From Fundidesulfovibrio agrisoli (GTDB lineage Bacteria > Desulfobacterota > Desulfovibrionia > Desulfovibrionales > Desulfovibrionaceae), in contig NZ_JAKZKX010000006.1 of NCBI RefSeq assembly GCF_022808715.1, positions 1 through 64,000 of the forward strand: a stretch of 64,000 nucleotides of DNA, read 5' to 3'. The notes beneath the pieces are model-generated. The model was not told the origin of the DNA and searched no databases. It was given only the letters and a program-made list of their open reading frames with translations. Positions within the stretch are counted from its first letter, which is position 1. Each line of letters opens with the position of its first letter. Positions 27,698-37,337 of the stretch are shown piece by piece. The position numbers and the translations under genes were made by a program.

Positions 27698-28192
27698 ATG
27701 CAACTCGACTACGAAGGGCTCTTCAAGGCCTTGAACGAGGCCGGAATCCGCTACCTGCTCACCGGCGGGGTGGCCGTGAATTTCCATGGTCTGCCGCGCA
27801 TGACCTTCGACGTGGACCTCATTGTCTTGTTCGAGCGGGAGAATCTGGAGCGGCTCACCGCTCTGCTCGAAGGACTCGGATACGTGCCGAGGCTGCCCGT
27901 ACCGGCGGCCGGTCTGGCCGACGAAACCACCCGCGAACAGTGGAAGCGGGACAAGAACCTTCTGGCCTACACCTTCATGCACCCCAGCCAGCCCATGGCC
28001 GAGGTGGACGTCATGATCGACACGCCCGCGCCGTTCGAAGAACTTGCGGCCAGGGGGATGAACGTCCCGTTCGGCTCGACCACGGTGCCGCTCATCTCCC
28101 GGAAGGATCTGATCGCTACGAAGCTCGGCTCCCCGAGGCGGCAGGATATCTGCGATGTGGAAGCGCTACGGAAGTTGGAGGGCGACGAGTGA
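27698..28192 (+). CDS. Nucleotidyltransferase-fold protein (AbiEii/DUF6036-like)
   Basis: 164 aa. The N-terminal motif LLTGGVAVNFHGLPRMTFDVDLIV gives the GG and DxD signature of MNT/AbiEii-type nucleotidyltransferases. A third acidic strand (MAEVDVMID, about residue 105) would complete the metal site, and a later SRKDLIATKLGSPRRQDICDV segment is usual in this group. ATG 27698 has AGGGG upstream. The TGA overlaps the GTG of a 60-aa partner, the arrangement of a toxin-antitoxin or housekeeping pair. Toxicity is not shown; some of these enzymes modify tRNA or antibiotics. Confidence 0.8.
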   Translation: MQLDYEGLFKALNEAGIRYLLTGGVAVNFHGLPRMTFDVDLIVLFERENLERLTALLEGLGYVPRLPVPAAGLADETTREQWKRDKNLLAYTFMHPSQPMAEVDVMIDTPAPFEELAARGMNVPFGSTTVPLISRKDLIATKLGSPRRQDICDVEALRKLEGDE

Positions 28193-28371
28193 AAGAAGAA
28201 AAGCCCCTTGTGGGCTTCTACCACGAACCGGATGAGGAAATGGTCAAGGAGTACGGGAAGTGGCCGCTGGAGCGGCGCGCGGCATGGTTGTTCGCGGGGC
28301 TGAAGATGCGGATGCTGCTGCCCAAGGAAGTGAGGGAGGTGCAGGATCAGTTTAGGAGGGGAGAGAGATAG
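28189..28371 (+). CDS. 60-aa partner of the nucleotidyltransferase
   Basis: It starts with GTG at 28189, overlapping the upstream TGA by 4 bp (GTGA). The product is charged and helical: VKEEKPLVGFYHEPDEEM, then YGKWPLERRAAWLFAGLKMR and PKEVREVQDQF. No DNA-binding motif is evident. Overlap with a nucleotidyltransferase gene suggests a small regulatory subunit or antitoxin. It is too short to classify. Confidence 0.65.
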   Translation: MKEEKPLVGFYHEPDEEMVKEYGKWPLERRAAWLFAGLKMRMLLPKEVREVQDQFRRGER

Positions 28372-28406
28372 CAACTGGGTCCAAACACCTAACGCTTGGA
28401 TACAGC

Positions 28407-28823
28407 ATGAAATGCTTTCACCACGACCTTGAGGTTGAATTTCCAGATGAATGGTGGTTTGAGGCAGGTATGCATCACTTTAAACCTAGACAGCCTAGTT
28501 TTATCACTGACATACCTTCCACTGTATCCAGAGAAACCAAGCTGATTCTAATTAATGATGTAGAGCCATTATACTTAAGATCAAAAAATATAGGTATTTT
28601 TCATGAAAACGAAAGTTTCAGCGCGAAGCAACGAGTCATAAACATTTTCACCGGATTCATCACAAACTCCCCGATACCTCCAGTCATCATTTGCGAATCC
28701 AGCAATAATGGTCATGCATTCAGACTGTTGGAGGGTTGCCACAGATTTTATTGTTCTCTTTTCGCAGGTTTTTCTCACGTGCCTGCTTTGTTTGGATGTG
28801 ACATCAATGATCCCTCCATTTGA
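28407..28823 (+). CDS. AT-rich orphan with ParB-like motif
   Basis: 138 aa. The C-terminal part RLLEGCHRFYCSLFAGFSHV resembles the (D/E)G-H-R-x-A motif of ParB/sulfiredoxin-fold proteins, followed by a VPALFGCDI strand. The N-terminal half is unrecognised. Base composition is far lower in G+C than every neighbour, with AT-rich codons such as ATA, TTA and AAT, a clear sign of recent acquisition. No good ribosome site is visible before the ATG, so expression is uncertain. Confidence 0.55.
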   Translation: MKCFHHDLEVEFPDEWWFEAGMHHFKPRQPSFITDIPSTVSRETKLILINDVEPLYLRSKNIGIFHENESFSAKQRVINIFTGFITNSPIPPVIICESSNNGHAFRLLEGCHRFYCSLFAGFSHVPALFGCDINDPSI

Positions 28824-28833
28824 GCCAACCAAC

Positions 28834-28867
28834 AAAAGCCCCGGGCGGTGTTACCGCCCGGGGCTTT
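28834..28867 (+). terminator. Rho-independent terminator
   Basis: AAAAGCCCCGGGCGGT and ACCGCCCGGGGCTTT form a perfect stem with a very short loop. It carries A and T runs on both sides and lies between the AT-rich plus-strand gene and the convergent rpoD, so it can serve both directions. Confidence 0.92.
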
Positions 28868-28879
28868 CAATATGGGATT

Positions 28880-28902
28880 CCAAAGGGAGGCACTCCCTTT
28901 GG
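28880..28902. repeat. Intergenic hairpin of the GGGAG/CTCCC family
   Basis: CCAAAGGGAG-gca-CTCCCTTTGG is a perfect 10-bp stem, followed directly by GCCGCCGGAGGC, the same 12-mer that occurs in the cluster at 26589-26600. It lies 36 bp beyond the rpoD stop. Confidence 0.7.
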
Positions 28903-28937
28903 CCGCCGGAGGCTTCTAACCCTCCAGCCCTTACTTC

Positions 28938-30703
<1,766 letters not shown>

Positions 30704-30707
<4 letters not shown>

Positions 30708-32422
30708 TGATTCCTCCCCACTAGATCACTTAAGGCGGCCATCAGGCGCTTCTCTTCCTCGAAGTCGCCCCTGTCCCTGGCGTCGCGCATGGACTCGATG
30801 AGCCCGCGCTTGCGCTCCTCCACCCTGACCCGCTGGCTGTGTGCCGATATGTCTTCCCACCAGTGGCGCGCCTCCTCCTCGCTGAGGGGCGGCTTGCTGG
30901 CGCATTGTCCCCAGAAGCTCTTCTGCCTGTCGTCCAGGTAGGGCAGCACGTCGTACTGGCCGTACCGGAAGAGAAGACGCCAAAAGGCCCTGGCTCTGTC
31001 CGTGGCCAGGGTCTCGAAGATGTTCATCCGTTCCAGCTCCGGGATGTGGGCCGGGCTGCGGATGGCGAATTCCAATACTTGAGCGTCCTTTTTGGCCTCG
31101 GAGCTCATGGGCTTGGCCGGCTGGTCGGGTGCTTCCCGCCGCTTTCCGGCCGCTGGGCGCGTGGCGTGAAGCCCGCGCAGTTCATGCTCGCCCAGGCCCA
31201 GGCCGTGGGCCAGCCGGGTGAGCATGGCCGCACGCAGCCCGTCGGAGGGCAGCTCGGCCAGAAATTCAAGAGCCCAGTCCACCGCGTCCTTGGGGGAGGC
31301 CGCTCTGCGCACGGTGGCTAGGCAGAAATCCAGCCCTTCGCGGGCCTGGTCCAGGCAGGCCTTGAAGGCCTCGGCCCCGCCGCTCTTGAGCAGGCTGTCG
31401 GCGTCCTCCCCGTGGGGCAGCAGGGCCACGCGGCACTCCGCGCCTTGCAGCAGGAGCATCCGGGCGCTGCGCAGGGCGGCCTTCTCGCCCGCGGCGTCGC
31501 CGTCGAAAACAAGCGTCACCTGCCGGGTGAACCCGGTCAGCCGCTTGACCTGCTGCGCCGTGAGCGCCGTGCCGAGCACTCCCACGGCCTCGGTGAAGCC
31601 GTGCTGATGCAGGGCGATGACGTCCAGGTAGCCCTCGGTGAGCAGCACCCGCCCGGCGCGGGCCAGGTTGGCCCTGGCCTGGTACAGGCCGTAGAGGTGC
31701 TCGCCCTTCTTGTAGATCACCGAATCGGAGCTGTTCAAATACTTGGGGTCGCCCTCGCCCATCACCCGCCCGCCGAAGGCCACCACCTTGCCGGAGACCT
31801 CGTGGATGGGGAACATGAGCCGCCCCCGAAATCTGTCCCAGACGCGCCCGCCCTCGTTCTCTATCAGTAGGCCCGAGGCCACGGCATCGGCCGAGCGGTA
31901 GCCCTTGGGGCGAAACAGCCGCTCCAGGGAGTGAAAATCGTCCGGCGCATAGCCCAGCTGGAAGCGCTCGGCCATTTCCGGGCTCACGCCGCGCTGTTCC
32001 AGGTAAGCGCGCGCCGCGCCTCCAGGGGGTCCATACAGGCAATCCCGATAAAAGTCCCGCGCCAGGGAGTGCATTTCTGCCGCGGCCTGACGCTGCCTGC
32101 GCCTGGCCTCCTCCTGGGGGTCGGGCTTGAACTCCGCCAGTTGGACTCCGGCCTCGTGCGCCAGCTGCTCCAAGCCCTCCCGGAAATCCAGGCCGTTGAT
32201 GCGGCAGTAAAAATCAATCACGTCCCCCGAGGCCTGGCAGCCGAAGCAGTGGAAAAAGCCCTTGTCGGGGTGGACGTTGAAAGAACCCTTGGTTTCGTTG
32301 TGGAAGGGACATGGGCCCACAAGCCGTCCGCCGACGTTTCGCAGCTCCACGTAACGCCTGGCTATATCGGCTATGTTCAGCCTGGACTTGACGGCCTGTA
32401 TGGCACGGGGATCGTTCTTCAT
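30704..32422 (-). CDS. dnaG: DNA primase
   Basis: 572-aa primase that lays RNA primers for replication. The CHC2 zinc finger has C38, H41, C59 and C62 (CPFH, then HCFGC). The TOPRIM core shows [16 protein letters not shown] and [17 protein letters not shown]. The C-terminal helicase-binding region is present but divergent. ATG 32422 has GAGGATC upstream and matches the usual N-terminus; the longer frame adds 23 unlikely residues. Next gene is rpoD, overlapping by 4 bp; upstream is mutS2, 70 bp away. Confidence 0.97.
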
Positions 32423-32492
32423 GATCCTCGGTGTTTCCGGTTGTGCCCTAGGTAAGTCCGTTTCCGCGGGGAGCAAGTCCCCGCCTGCCACA

Positions 32493-34841
32493 TTATTTCA
32501 GCTCCACCAGGGTCATGCCGTCGCCGCCCCTGTCTTCCGGCGCGAGGGAGAACGAGGCCACGGAGGGAAAGTCCTTGAGCATGCCGTGCACCTCGCGGCG
32601 CAGCGCCCCGGTGCCGCGCCCGTGGATGATCTCCAGCCCGTGAACCCCGCGCAGAATGGCCTTGTCCAGGAAGGCGGCCAGTTCGCCCAGGGCCTCGTCG
32701 GCGCGCATGCCGCGCAGGTCCAGCGTGAGGAAGGGGCCGGACGGCGCGCCAGGGGCCTCCTTGACCACGGCGGGGCCAGCGCCGGACATGGCGCCGGAGG
32801 CCGCCTTGGCCTTGACCGCCGCCATCCCGCTGGGGGGCGAAACGTCCTCGAAGGGAGCCCAAAGGCTCACGCCGCCCATGTCCAGCTTGAGGGCGCGGCG
32901 CTTCTCATCCTTCTCGCGCACGATGCCGGCCTTGTCCCAGCCCTTGAGGCTCACGGATGCGCCCACGGCCACGTCCTCCCAGGCCCAGGCGGGCGCGGGG
33001 GCGGCATCGGCTGGCTCCAGGCCCAGGCCTTCCACGGACTTTCGGGTCTGCGCCAGCTCCTTGAGGGCCTGCTTGCGGCTGATCTTGTCCTTCTGGGCCT
33101 CGTTCATGAGGGTGCGGGCCTGGGTGCGCAGCTCGTCCAGGAGCTTGCGGCGCTCCTTCTCGAAGCTCTCGGCCAGGGTGCGGCGGCGCTGCTCCAGCTT
33201 GAGCCGCTCCTTGGAGAGATCTTCCAGTTCGCGCTCGCGGGTCAGGGCCAGCTCGTTGAGCCGGTCGAACAGGCGGGCCGAGTCCTCCCCGCCCATGAGC
33301 AGGTATTTCTGGGCCTGGTCCAGTATGTCTTCGGCCAGGCCGCACTCCCGGGCCACGTCCAGGGCCACGGAAGCGCCCACCTGGTCGTAGGCCAGCACGA
33401 ACACGGGCTTCTTGGTCTTGGGGTCGAAGAGCATGGAGGCCGAGCGCACGCCCGGCTTGGTCAGGCCGTAGGCCTTGAGCGCGGGGAAATGCGTGGCCGC
33501 GGCCACGAAGGATCCCTTCTCCATGAGTTTGTCCACCACGGCCTGAGCCAGCGCAGCTCCCTGGGAGGGGTCGGTGCCGGCGCCGAACTCGTCCAGCAGC
33601 ACCAGGCTGTCCGCGCCCAGCGCGCCCCAGGCCCGACTCAGGTGGCTGATCTGGGCCGTGAAGGTCGAAAGATGGTCTTCCAGGCTCTGCTCGTCGCCCA
33701 TGAACACGTAGACCTTGCTCCAGAACGGCAGGCGGCTGCCCTCGCGCGCGGGCAGGGGCAGGCCGGAGAGGGCCATGAGCGCGCACAGGCCCAGGGTCTT
33801 CAGGCAGACCGTCTTGCCCGAGGCGTTGGCGCCGCTGATGATGAGCGCGCGCTGGTCCGGCTTGAGCAGGATGTCCAGAGGTTTTGCTTTCCCCGCCTCG
33901 GTGAGGGCCAGCAAGGGGTGGCGCGCGGCGAATAGCTCCACGGAGCCCTCCCCTCCCACCTCGGGCACGCAGCCGTCCATGAGCGAGCCCAGGGCGGCCT
34001 TGGCCAGGAGCACGTCGGTCTCCACGGCCACGGCGTAGGCGGCGCGCAGGGCGTCCTCCTCGGCGCGGGCCAGCCCGGTGAGGAACTGGAGGACTTTCTG
34101 CTCCTCCTCGCGCTCCTCGTTCTTGAGCTCCTGGAGGCGGTTGTTGATCTCCACCAGGAAGAGCGGCTCCACGTAGCAGGTCTCGCCGGTCTGGGAGTAG
34201 TCGTGGATGATTCCCTGGATGCGGCCCTTGAAGTTGGATTTGAGCGGCAGGACGTAGCGGTCGGAGGAGATGGTCATGTAGTCGTCCTGCAGGAACAGGG
34301 CGAGGCCCTCCTTGGCCACGAAGTCCTTCACCTGGGAAGTGCAGCGCTGGTGGATGCGCCTGATCTCCTGCCGGACGGAGAACAGCTCGGGCGAAGCCTC
34401 GTCGCGCAGGCCGCCGTCCTTGGCCAGGCAGCGCTTCAGCGCCGGGTGCAGCCGCGAGGGCCAGGGCCTGGCCAGCACGGATTCGGCCAGCAGCGGCCAG
34501 CGGGGGTTTGCGGGCTGATTCTCGAAGCGCTCGCGCAGGGCTTGCACCGCGTCGAGCACCTCGCGCACGGCCCAGAGGCCGTCGGCGTCCAGGGTGCGGT
34601 GGGCCTGGGATAGATAGTGGAACACGCCCTCAAGCGGCGGGAAGGACTGCAGGCGCAGGCCCGTGTCGGCCACGCAGGCCGCGCCCTGGCGCAGGAGCTC
34701 CTGCGCGGCGGCCAGCTCGCCGGGGTTGCCCAGCGGGGCCACGTCAAGGCAGGCCCTGCCCCCGGATTCGGAGACGGCAAGGCGGGCCAGATGCCCGAGG
34801 ACCTTGGAAAATTCGAGTTGGGTCAGCGTGCGCTGTTCCAT
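32493..34841 (-). CDS. mutS2: Endonuclease MutS2
   Basis: 782-aa MutS-family protein lacking the mismatch-recognition domains. It has a lever/clamp region, an ATPase core with Walker A GANASGKT (337-344) and Walker B SLVLLDEFGAGTDPSQG, a coiled coil (about 500-600, ERELEDLSKERLKLEQ) and a C-terminal Smr nuclease domain (LDLRGMRADEAL and IIHGRGTGALR). MutS2 suppresses recombination and, in some bacteria, splits collided ribosomes. ATG 34841 is chosen by homology; its ribosome site is weak. Confidence 0.95.
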   Translation of the reverse strand: MEQRTLTQLEFSKVLGHLARLAVSESGGRACLDVAPLGNPGELAAAQELLRQGAACVADTGLRLQSFPPLEGVFHYLSQAHRTLDADGLWAVREVLDAVQALRERFENQPANPRWPLLAESVLARPWPSRLHPALKRCLAKDGGLRDEASPELFSVRQEIRRIHQRCTSQVKDFVAKEGLALFLQDDYMTISSDRYVLPLKSNFKGRIQGIIHDYSQTGETCYVEPLFLVEINNRLQELKNEEREEEQKVLQFLTGLARAEEDALRAAYAVAVETDVLLAKAALGSLMDGCVPEVGGEGSVELFAARHPLLALTEAGKAKPLDILLKPDQRALIISGANASGKTVCLKTLGLCALMALSGLPLPAREGSRLPFWSKVYVFMGDEQSLEDHLSTFTAQISHLSRAWGALGADSLVLLDEFGAGTDPSQGAALAQAVVDKLMEKGSFVAAATHFPALKAYGLTKPGVRSASMLFDPKTKKPVFVLAYDQVGASVALDVARECGLAEDILDQAQKYLLMGGEDSARLFDRLNELALTRERELEDLSKERLKLEQRRRTLAESFEKERRKLLDELRTQARTLMNEAQKDKISRKQALKELAQTRKSVEGLGLEPADAAPAPAWAWEDVAVGASVSLKGWDKAGIVREKDEKRRALKLDMGGVSLWAPFEDVSPPSGMAAVKAKAASGAMSGAGPAVVKEAPGAPSGPFLTLDLRGMRADEALGELAAFLDKAILRGVHGLEIIHGRGTGALRREVHGMLKDFPSVASFSLAPEDRGGDGMTLVELK

Positions 34842-35054
34842 GTGATGATGCCGCTTGAGCGGATGCGGCCCCGCCCGGGGCGGGCCGATTCCTGGTGGAG
34901 GTTCATGCGGCGCGCGGGCCGGGAGGATGCAGCGGAGGCCGAAACGCCCAGAAGGGCGCAATGCGGCGGCGATGCGGGGAAATGGGGAAACAACTCGCCA
35001 ACGGACATGCTCGGCCCTCTGGAACAGGGTTCGGCTCGCTTCGCGAAGGCGAGG

Positions 35055-35501
35055 CTACGAGCTGAGTCTGGCTTTGACGATTTCGCTTACGGCCTTGCCG
35101 TCGATACGGCCCTTGAAACGGGCCATCACCGCCTGCATCACCTTGCCCATCTCCTTGGGGCCGGAAGCGCCGGTCTCGGCGATGGCGGCGTCGACGGCGG
35201 CTGCCGTCTCCTCGGGGGTGAGCTGGGTGGGCATGTAGGCCTTGAGGACGGCCAGTTCGGCCTCCTCGCGCTCGGCCATGGCCGCGCGGCCGCCCTGGCG
35301 GAACTGCTCGATGGACTCCAGGCGTTGCTTGACCTGCCTCCCGATCACTTCGAGGATCTCCTCGTCGGTGAGCGGGCGCAAAAGCTCCACCTGGCGGTTC
35401 TTGATGGCCGTCTTGAGCATTCTCAAGACGGCCACCCGAACCTCTTCCTTGGCCTTGTAGGCCGAAAGAAAGTCCTTCTCTATCTGTTCTTGCAGATTCA
35501 T
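35055..35501 (-). CDS. yqeY: GatB/YqeY domain protein
   Basis: 148 aa, all helical. N-terminal MNLQEQIEKDFLSAYKAKEE, AVLRMLKTAIKNRQVEL and the C-terminal SGPKEMGKVMQAVMARFKGR followed by DGKAVSEIVKARL are typical of YqeY, which resembles the tail domain of the GatB amidotransferase subunit and likely touches tRNA. ATG 35501 is used; GTG at 35504 is one codon longer. It overlaps or abuts the rpsU stop, so rpsU-yqeY are coupled, a very common order. The 213-bp gap to mutS2 holds no gene that I can support. Confidence 0.93.
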   Translation of the reverse strand: MNLQEQIEKDFLSAYKAKEEVRVAVLRMLKTAIKNRQVELLRPLTDEEILEVIGRQVKQRLESIEQFRQGGRAAMAEREEAELAVLKAYMPTQLTPEETAAAVDAAIAETGASGPKEMGKVMQAVMARFKGRIDGKAVSEIVKARLSS

Positions 35502-35503
35502 CA

Positions 35504-35704
35504 CTACATCTGGTTGATCTTGCGCATCTTCTTGAGCAGGCGCTTGCGGGCTGCCGCCTTCTTCTTCTTGCGCATGACGCTGGGCTTCTCGTAATGCTGA
35601 CGCTTTTTCAGCTCGGAGAGGATGCCGGCCTTCTCGACCTGCTTCTTGAAACGACGCAGGGAGATGTCGAAGTTGTCGGACTCTTCAAGGTAAACACCGG
35701 GCAA
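35504..35704 (-). CDS. rpsU: Small ribosomal subunit protein bS21
   Basis: 66-aa bS21, which helps the 30S subunit base-pair with Shine-Dalgarno sequences. The sequence [20 protein letters not shown] and the basic tail [20 protein letters not shown] are diagnostic. Homology puts the start at TTG 35704 with AGGGGGTG upstream; the open frame continues 64 codons further but that part is not conserved. A TTG start on a ribosomal protein suggests deliberately tuned translation. First of rpsU-yqeY. Confidence 0.95.
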   Translation of the reverse strand: MPGVYLEESDNFDISLRRFKKQVEKAGILSELKKRQHYEKPSVMRKKKKAAARKRLLKKMRKINQM

Positions 35705-35835
35705 AGAAATCACCCCCTCTCTCGGTCCGGCCGCTGGCCGGACGCCCATGGAATTTCTCAACGCGTAACCCAGGCCCAATAGCCCGGCTTCCACAAAGGA
35801 GCAAGCACTATTTCGGGGTAGCGCCCGCAAAACGA

Positions 35836-35863
35836 AACCGCCCGGCATCTCTGCCGGGCGGTT
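35836..35863 (-). terminator. Terminator downstream of the HU gene
   Basis: AACCGCCCGGC and GCCGGGCGGTT make a perfect 11-bp stem with a six-base loop, followed on the minus strand by TCGTTTTG. It separates the hup transcript from rpsU-yqeY. Confidence 0.8.
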
Positions 35864-36027
35864 GGAATTCGCGCGCCCTCTCTGGCTGATCGGCAACCGG
35901 CTTGCGTCGGATGTCCCACCATCCAGCAGGCTTGCCTGCCGCAGACGCTCACCGGCTCATAACGAGAGGCACGAAGGAGAGGTTCATGCCGCGTTCAAGG
36001 GGCGGCATGCCCTTTCACCCCCGAAAG

Positions 36028-36300
36028 TTATTTCACGGAGTCTTTGAGCAGCTTGCCGGGGCGGAACTTGACCACCTTGGAAGCGGGGATCTTGATCTCG
36101 GCGCCGGTGCGGGGGTTGCGGCCGGTGCGGGCCTGGCGCTCTTCAACCATGAAGGTGCCAAAGCCAGTCAGGGTGAGCTTGCCATCGGCAACCAGGGTGG
36201 CCTCAACGGCCTCCAGGAAGGCGTTCAGGGCGCGTTCGGCGTTGGCCTTGGTGATGCCGGCCTTCTCAGCGATTTTGACTACCAGATCAGCCTTCGTCAT
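36028..36300 (-). CDS. hup: DNA-binding protein HU
   Basis: 90-aa histone-like protein. MTKADLVVKIAEKAGITKAN and the beta-arm region GFGTFMVEERQARTGRNPRT followed by IKIPASKVVKFRPGK are typical of HU-beta. The arm contains the conserved RNP that inserts into the minor groove. A near-ideal GAGGAGGAGAGG lies before the ATG. It is a single-gene unit bounded by a terminator and a dyad in its leader. Confidence 0.96.
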   Translation of the reverse strand: MTKADLVVKIAEKAGITKANAERALNAFLEAVEATLVADGKLTLTGFGTFMVEERQARTGRNPRTGAEIKIPASKVVKFRPGKLLKDSVK

Positions 36301-36327
36301 CGGTCCTCTCCTCCTCGGGTTCTGTTT

Positions 36328-36348
36328 CGATACGCAGCAGACGTATCG
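36328..36348. promoter_or_regulatory. Perfect dyad in the HU gene leader
   Basis: CGATACG-cagcaga-CGTATCG is a perfect 7-bp inverted repeat 28 bp before the hup start codon. It overlaps or follows a possible extended -10 element on the minus strand (TGCTAGTCA). It could be an operator, for example for autoregulation, or an mRNA leader hairpin. Confidence 0.5.
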
Positions 36349-36536
36349 TGACTAGCATGGGCGGTTTTCGGTTTGCAACCGCCAAAACCCGCGCCCGGCG
36401 CAGGTTGCGGGGGCTTGGCGTTCCGGCGGAAGACTGGTCAGCCTTATAGCAATAGCAAGGCGATGTCCAGGGGGAAGGCCCTGTTTTCCTTACTCCTGCC
36501 CAACATTTGCGCCAATCGGGGCAGTTTTGACCTCCG

Positions 36537-37337
36537 TCATCGGAAATCCTCTACTCCGACGGTCTCCATCAGCCCGGCGATCTGCCCCGGGGAGAGCTCC
36601 TCCGGGCGGCAAACTGGCGAGAGGCCCTGGGCCTCCAGGTAGGCCCGGGCGGGGTCTCCCAGGCTTTTTCCCAGGATGGAGCCCAGCTGCTTGCGGCGCT
36701 GGCTGAATATGCGCTTGATGAAGGCCGAGAGCATTTGCGGCTTTGCCGGGCGCTGTTCCGCAGGCAGGGGCGTGAAGCCCACCACGGCCGAATCAACCTT
36801 GGGCCTGGGGTGGAACACACCCGGCCCCACCTTGAAGAGCACATGCGCCTCCACGTGGCTCTGCAGCCACACGGAGAGCCCCCCGTAGTCGCGGTTGCGC
36901 GGCACGGCCGCGATGCGCTGGGCGACTTCCCACTGCACCATGAACACGGCCCGGGCGAAGCGGGCTGCCTGGCTGGCCAGGTCCCACATGATGGGCGAGG
37001 CCACGTTGTAGGGCAGGTTGCCCACCACGCGGATGCCGGGCAGCCGGTCCAGGCGTTCCCAGTCGAAGCGCAGGGCGTCGGCGTTGACCACCTCCAGCTC
37101 CGGCCAGCGGGCCTTGAGCGCCGGGGCCAGGTCCCTGTCCTTCTCCAGGGCCAGCACCTGCGCCGCGCCGCTCTCCAGCAGGTGCTCGGTCAGCGCGCCG
37201 CGCCCCGGCCCGATCTCGAGCACGGTGTCGCCCGGTCGAACGCCCAACGCGGCCACGATCTTGCGGGCCACGTTGGGGTCCGCCAGGAAGTTCTGCCCCA
37301 GGCTCTTCTTGGGCCTTGCGAATCCTTCGTGCTTCAC
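36537..37337 (-). CDS. rsmA: 16S rRNA (adenine1518/1519-N6)-dimethyltransferase
   Basis: 266-aa KsgA/RsmA. It shows KKSLGQNFLADPNVARKIV, the SAM motif VLEIGPGRGALTEHLL, the acidic LEKDRDLAPAL, the catalytic VVGNLPYNVASPI (NLPY) and FMVQWEVAQRI. It dimethylates two adenines in 16S helix 45. It starts with GTG at 37337, overlapping the metY stop by 4 bp. Downstream 236 bp are non-coding up to hup. Confidence 0.96.
   Translation of the reverse strand: MKHEGFARPKKSLGQNFLADPNVARKIVAALGVRPGDTVLEIGPGRGALTEHLLESGAAQVLALEKDRDLAPALKARWPELEVVNADALRFDWERLDRLPGIRVVGNLPYNVASPIMWDLASQAARFARAVFMVQWEVAQRIAAVPRNRDYGGLSVWLQSHVEAHVLFKVGPGVFHPRPKVDSAVVGFTPLPAEQRPAKPQMLSAFIKRIFSQRRKQLGSILGKSLGDPARAYLEAQGLSPVCRPEELSPGQIAGLMETVGVEDFR

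Noticed and set aside
28378-28406. CACCTAACGCTTGGATACAG resembles the first half of an integron attC site before the AT-rich gene
   Set aside because: Only one half-site was found. No matching GTTAGG-type partner occurs after the gene and no integrase is visible, so the resemblance may be chance.
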